NCBI GenBank assembly: GCA_021782065.1
Contig: JAJXVQ010000048.1
Coordinates: 1 to 8,196, forward strand
Length of the DNA stretch: 8,196 nucleotides
Source of the DNA: Pseudomonadota bacterium
GTDB taxonomy: Bacteria > Pseudomonadota > Gammaproteobacteria > UBA1113
Direction: 5' to 3'
Part shown: positions 7,556 to 8,196 of the stretch, piece after piece
Numbering within the stretch: the first letter of the stretch is position 1
Layout: each line of letters starts with the position of its first letter
Program-made: the position numbers and the translations under genes
The notes under the pieces: model-generated
Told to the model about the DNA's origin: nothing
Databases searched by the model: none
What the model saw: only the letters and a program-made list of their open reading frames with translations

Positions 7556-7599
7556 AATTAAAGTGCCCCCGTTGTGTAGACAACGGGGGCACTTTAATT
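7556..7599. terminator. Perfect 20-bp-stem hairpin, probable bidirectional terminator
   Basis: AATTAAAGTGCCCCCGTTGT (7556-7575) is an exact inverted repeat of 7580-7599 around the loop GTAG. The GC-rich core sits between A/T-rich ends, so transcripts from either side meet a stem followed by a weak U-rich stretch. It begins 53 bases after thiL and would end the trhO-thiL transcript. The stem is longer and more perfect than most terminators, and it directly abuts a transposase fragment, so it might also be a palindromic mobile repeat that serves as a terminator. Confidence 0.75.
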
Positions 7600-7600
7600 C

Positions 7601-7735
7601 TCCTCGATGTGATTTCTCAATTTCACTCGATAAAAATAGAGCAATATCATCATGTAGACTACTTTGATTACCCTTGAGAGACAATACATAATCCGCCTTT
7701 TTTCTCGTATCTTTTTAGCCATCTTTTGCGAGGAG
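7601..7735 (-). pseudogene. ISAs1-family (H-repeat type) transposase fragment
   Basis: On the minus strand, 7728-7699 reads QKMAKKIREK and, after a one-base frame change at the A/T run 7698-7703, 7696-7601 reads ADYVLSLKGNQSSLHDDIALF and on to KSHRG. Together these match the conserved block of ISAs1/H-repeat transposases (CQKxIAxKI followed by DYVLALKGNQ and a following helix). Only about 43 codons remain of a roughly 370-residue protein. The fragment is frameshifted and has neither end. Similarity stops on one side at the 44-bp palindrome and on the other near 7735. It is a dead remnant. Confidence 0.7.
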
Positions 7736-7744
7736 GAAATCCGG

Positions 7745-7794
7745 CCTATGATAGGGCTCAGGCAATTTAATTGTTGCGACAGAACCACCTGGTT
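7745..7794. other. Cluster of three short palindromes
   Basis: Three perfect small inverted repeats follow one another: CCTAT-G-ATAGG (7745-7755), CAATT-T-AATTG (7763-7773) and AACCA-CC-TGGTT (7783-7794). On the minus strand the outer part reads GGTTCTGTCGCAACAATT (7786-7769), which resembles the terminal repeats of IS6-family elements (GGTTCTGTTGCAAA type). It may be the end of a lost IS. No matching second end or IS6 transposase is visible. Confidence 0.3.
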
Positions 7795-7828
7795 GGTCTA
7801 CTCACAAGTTCCACCCAAGATTGCATAT

Positions 7829-7880
7829 TTGGCGTTTCAAAATGATTCGTATAATAAATGAACTATTTTAAAAACGCCAA
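7829..7880. repeat. Inverted repeat with 9-bp arms
   Basis: TTGGCGTTT (7829-7837) is exactly inverted at 7872-7880 (AAACGCCAA). Pairing continues imperfectly inward through CAAAAT and ATTTT. The loop contains a consensus TATAAT (7850-7855), but no well-placed -35 box accompanies it and no convincing gene follows on the plus strand. It lies just beyond the stop of the minus-strand remnant at 7911, so it may be that gene's weak terminator or part of another repeat. Confidence 0.35.
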
Positions 7881-7910
7881 GCGTGCTACTTTATATTGGT
7901 ATAAAGGCAG

Positions 7911-8083
7911 TTACTGTTTTTTTAATCTAGGGCTACCTTCTGTGGAAGGCCCATCTCCACTCTCAGCTGGTGGTGCCCTAAAAAATAATGAGCTCCCCCC
8001 CCCGTTAGGACTTGGGTTGGTGCTTGAACTTAAACTAGCGTTTGAAGTTTGAGAGATTAATTGCTTCTGTTTAGCTTCCTTTA
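7911..8083 (-). pseudogene. 3' remnant of a Ser/Pro-rich gene cut by an IS
   Basis: About 56 codons before the TAA at 7913-7911 encode a Ser/Pro/Gly-rich, low-complexity tail (LSSSTNPSPNGGG, RAPPAESGDGPSTEGSPRLKKQ). The frame runs into the end of an IS5-family element at about 8084, with no start or ribosome site of its own outside the IS, so it looks like the C-terminal end of a disrupted gene. A run of nine C on the plus strand (7995-8003, coding GGG) is prone to slippage. The function is unknown. The opposite-strand frame at 7858-8052 looks like its shadow. Confidence 0.45.
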
Positions 8084-8196
8084 GGGGCTGTTGACATTTC
8101 ACATAGGTAACCATAAAAAAGCGCAGACCAGTGCTATGACGGATGCATAATTTCTTTTCAATTTATCGAATCGAGTGGCTATGGCTCTAAAATGTT
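8084..8196 (-). mobile_element. End of an IS5-family insertion sequence (partial)
   Basis: GGGGCTGTTGACA, starting at about 8084, has the look of an IS5-group terminal inverted repeat. It precedes the transposase stop codon by only about 15 bases, as is usual for compact IS5 elements. The other end lies beyond the window. The exact boundary and target duplication cannot be fixed without it; the adjoining TTTA/TTAG is compatible with the short A/T-rich targets of this family. Confidence 0.6.
8099..8196 (-). CDS. IS5-family transposase, C-terminal end (partial)
   Basis: The last 31 codons before TGA (8101-8099) read HFRAIATRFDKLKRNYASVI, then ALVCAFLWLPM. The RAIATRxDKLxxNY motif followed by a hydrophobic helix ending in W is the standard C-terminus of IS5-family (IS427/IS1031-like) DDE transposases; the Glu of the catalytic triad normally lies a little upstream, outside the window. 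The 5' part continues past 8196, so intactness cannot be judged. Confidence 0.8.
   Translation of the reverse strand, partial: HFRAIATRFDKLKRNYASVIALVCAFLWLPM

Noticed and set aside
7664..7861. 65-codon plus-strand open frame
   Set aside because: It is antisense to the ISAs1 fragment and runs through the palindrome cluster. It has no domain. A GAGGAGG lies inside it but leads only to a short frame.
7858..8052. 64-codon plus-strand open frame
   Set aside because: It overlaps the Ser/Pro-rich minus-strand remnant. Its Pro/Leu/Gly-rich sequence is what the antisense of such a tail gives, and it lacks a ribosome site.

Overview
The window looks like a chromosomal piece of an intracellular or amoeba-associated gammaproteobacterium of the Legionellales/Coxiellaceae type. 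The grounds are an ankyrin-repeat gene and ankyrin debris, a large orphan protein with effector-like composition, several decayed insertion sequences, and housekeeping proteins (UvrB, TrhO, ThiL) that read as gammaproteobacterial-type. This placement is an inference; no rRNA or other firm marker is present.

Layout. Positions 1-114 are non-coding and open with a compact three-way-junction inverted-repeat structure (3-38). Positions 115-732 (minus) hold an ankyrin-repeat gene whose 5' part is still open (140 codons). Its 3' part continues in another frame and then returns to the first frame, so the gene is broken. Its probable promoter (784-814) contains a run of nine G/C in the -35/-10 spacer. 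uvrB (minus, 925-2919) lies upstream and transcribes toward it. Divergent from uvrB is a class I aminotransferase (plus, 2976-4160), which overlaps by 21 bp, tail to tail, an unrecognised 448-residue protein (minus, 4140-5486). The intergenic space 5487-5658 contains a vestige of another ankyrin repeat and a good sigma70-type promoter that drives a two-gene block, trhO-thiL (5659-7503, 6-nt gap).

After thiL comes a perfect 20-bp-stem hairpin (7556-7599) and then about 500 bp of accessory debris. This includes a frameshifted ISAs1-family transposase fragment, a cluster of short palindromes, a long-armed inverted repeat, and the 3' end of a Ser/Pro-rich gene cut by an IS5-family element. The end of that element and the last 31 codons of its transposase occupy the right edge of the window.

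How it fits together. The core genes act independently: UvrB in nucleotide excision repair, the aminotransferase in amino-acid metabolism, TrhO in tRNA wobble-uridine hydroxylation, and ThiL in the last step of thiamine diphosphate synthesis. Between them sit fast-changing host-interaction-type genes in decay. No CRISPR array, tRNA or rRNA gene was seen. The items most worth following up are the orphan protein at 4140-5486 and the homopolymer-containing promoter of the ankyrin gene.
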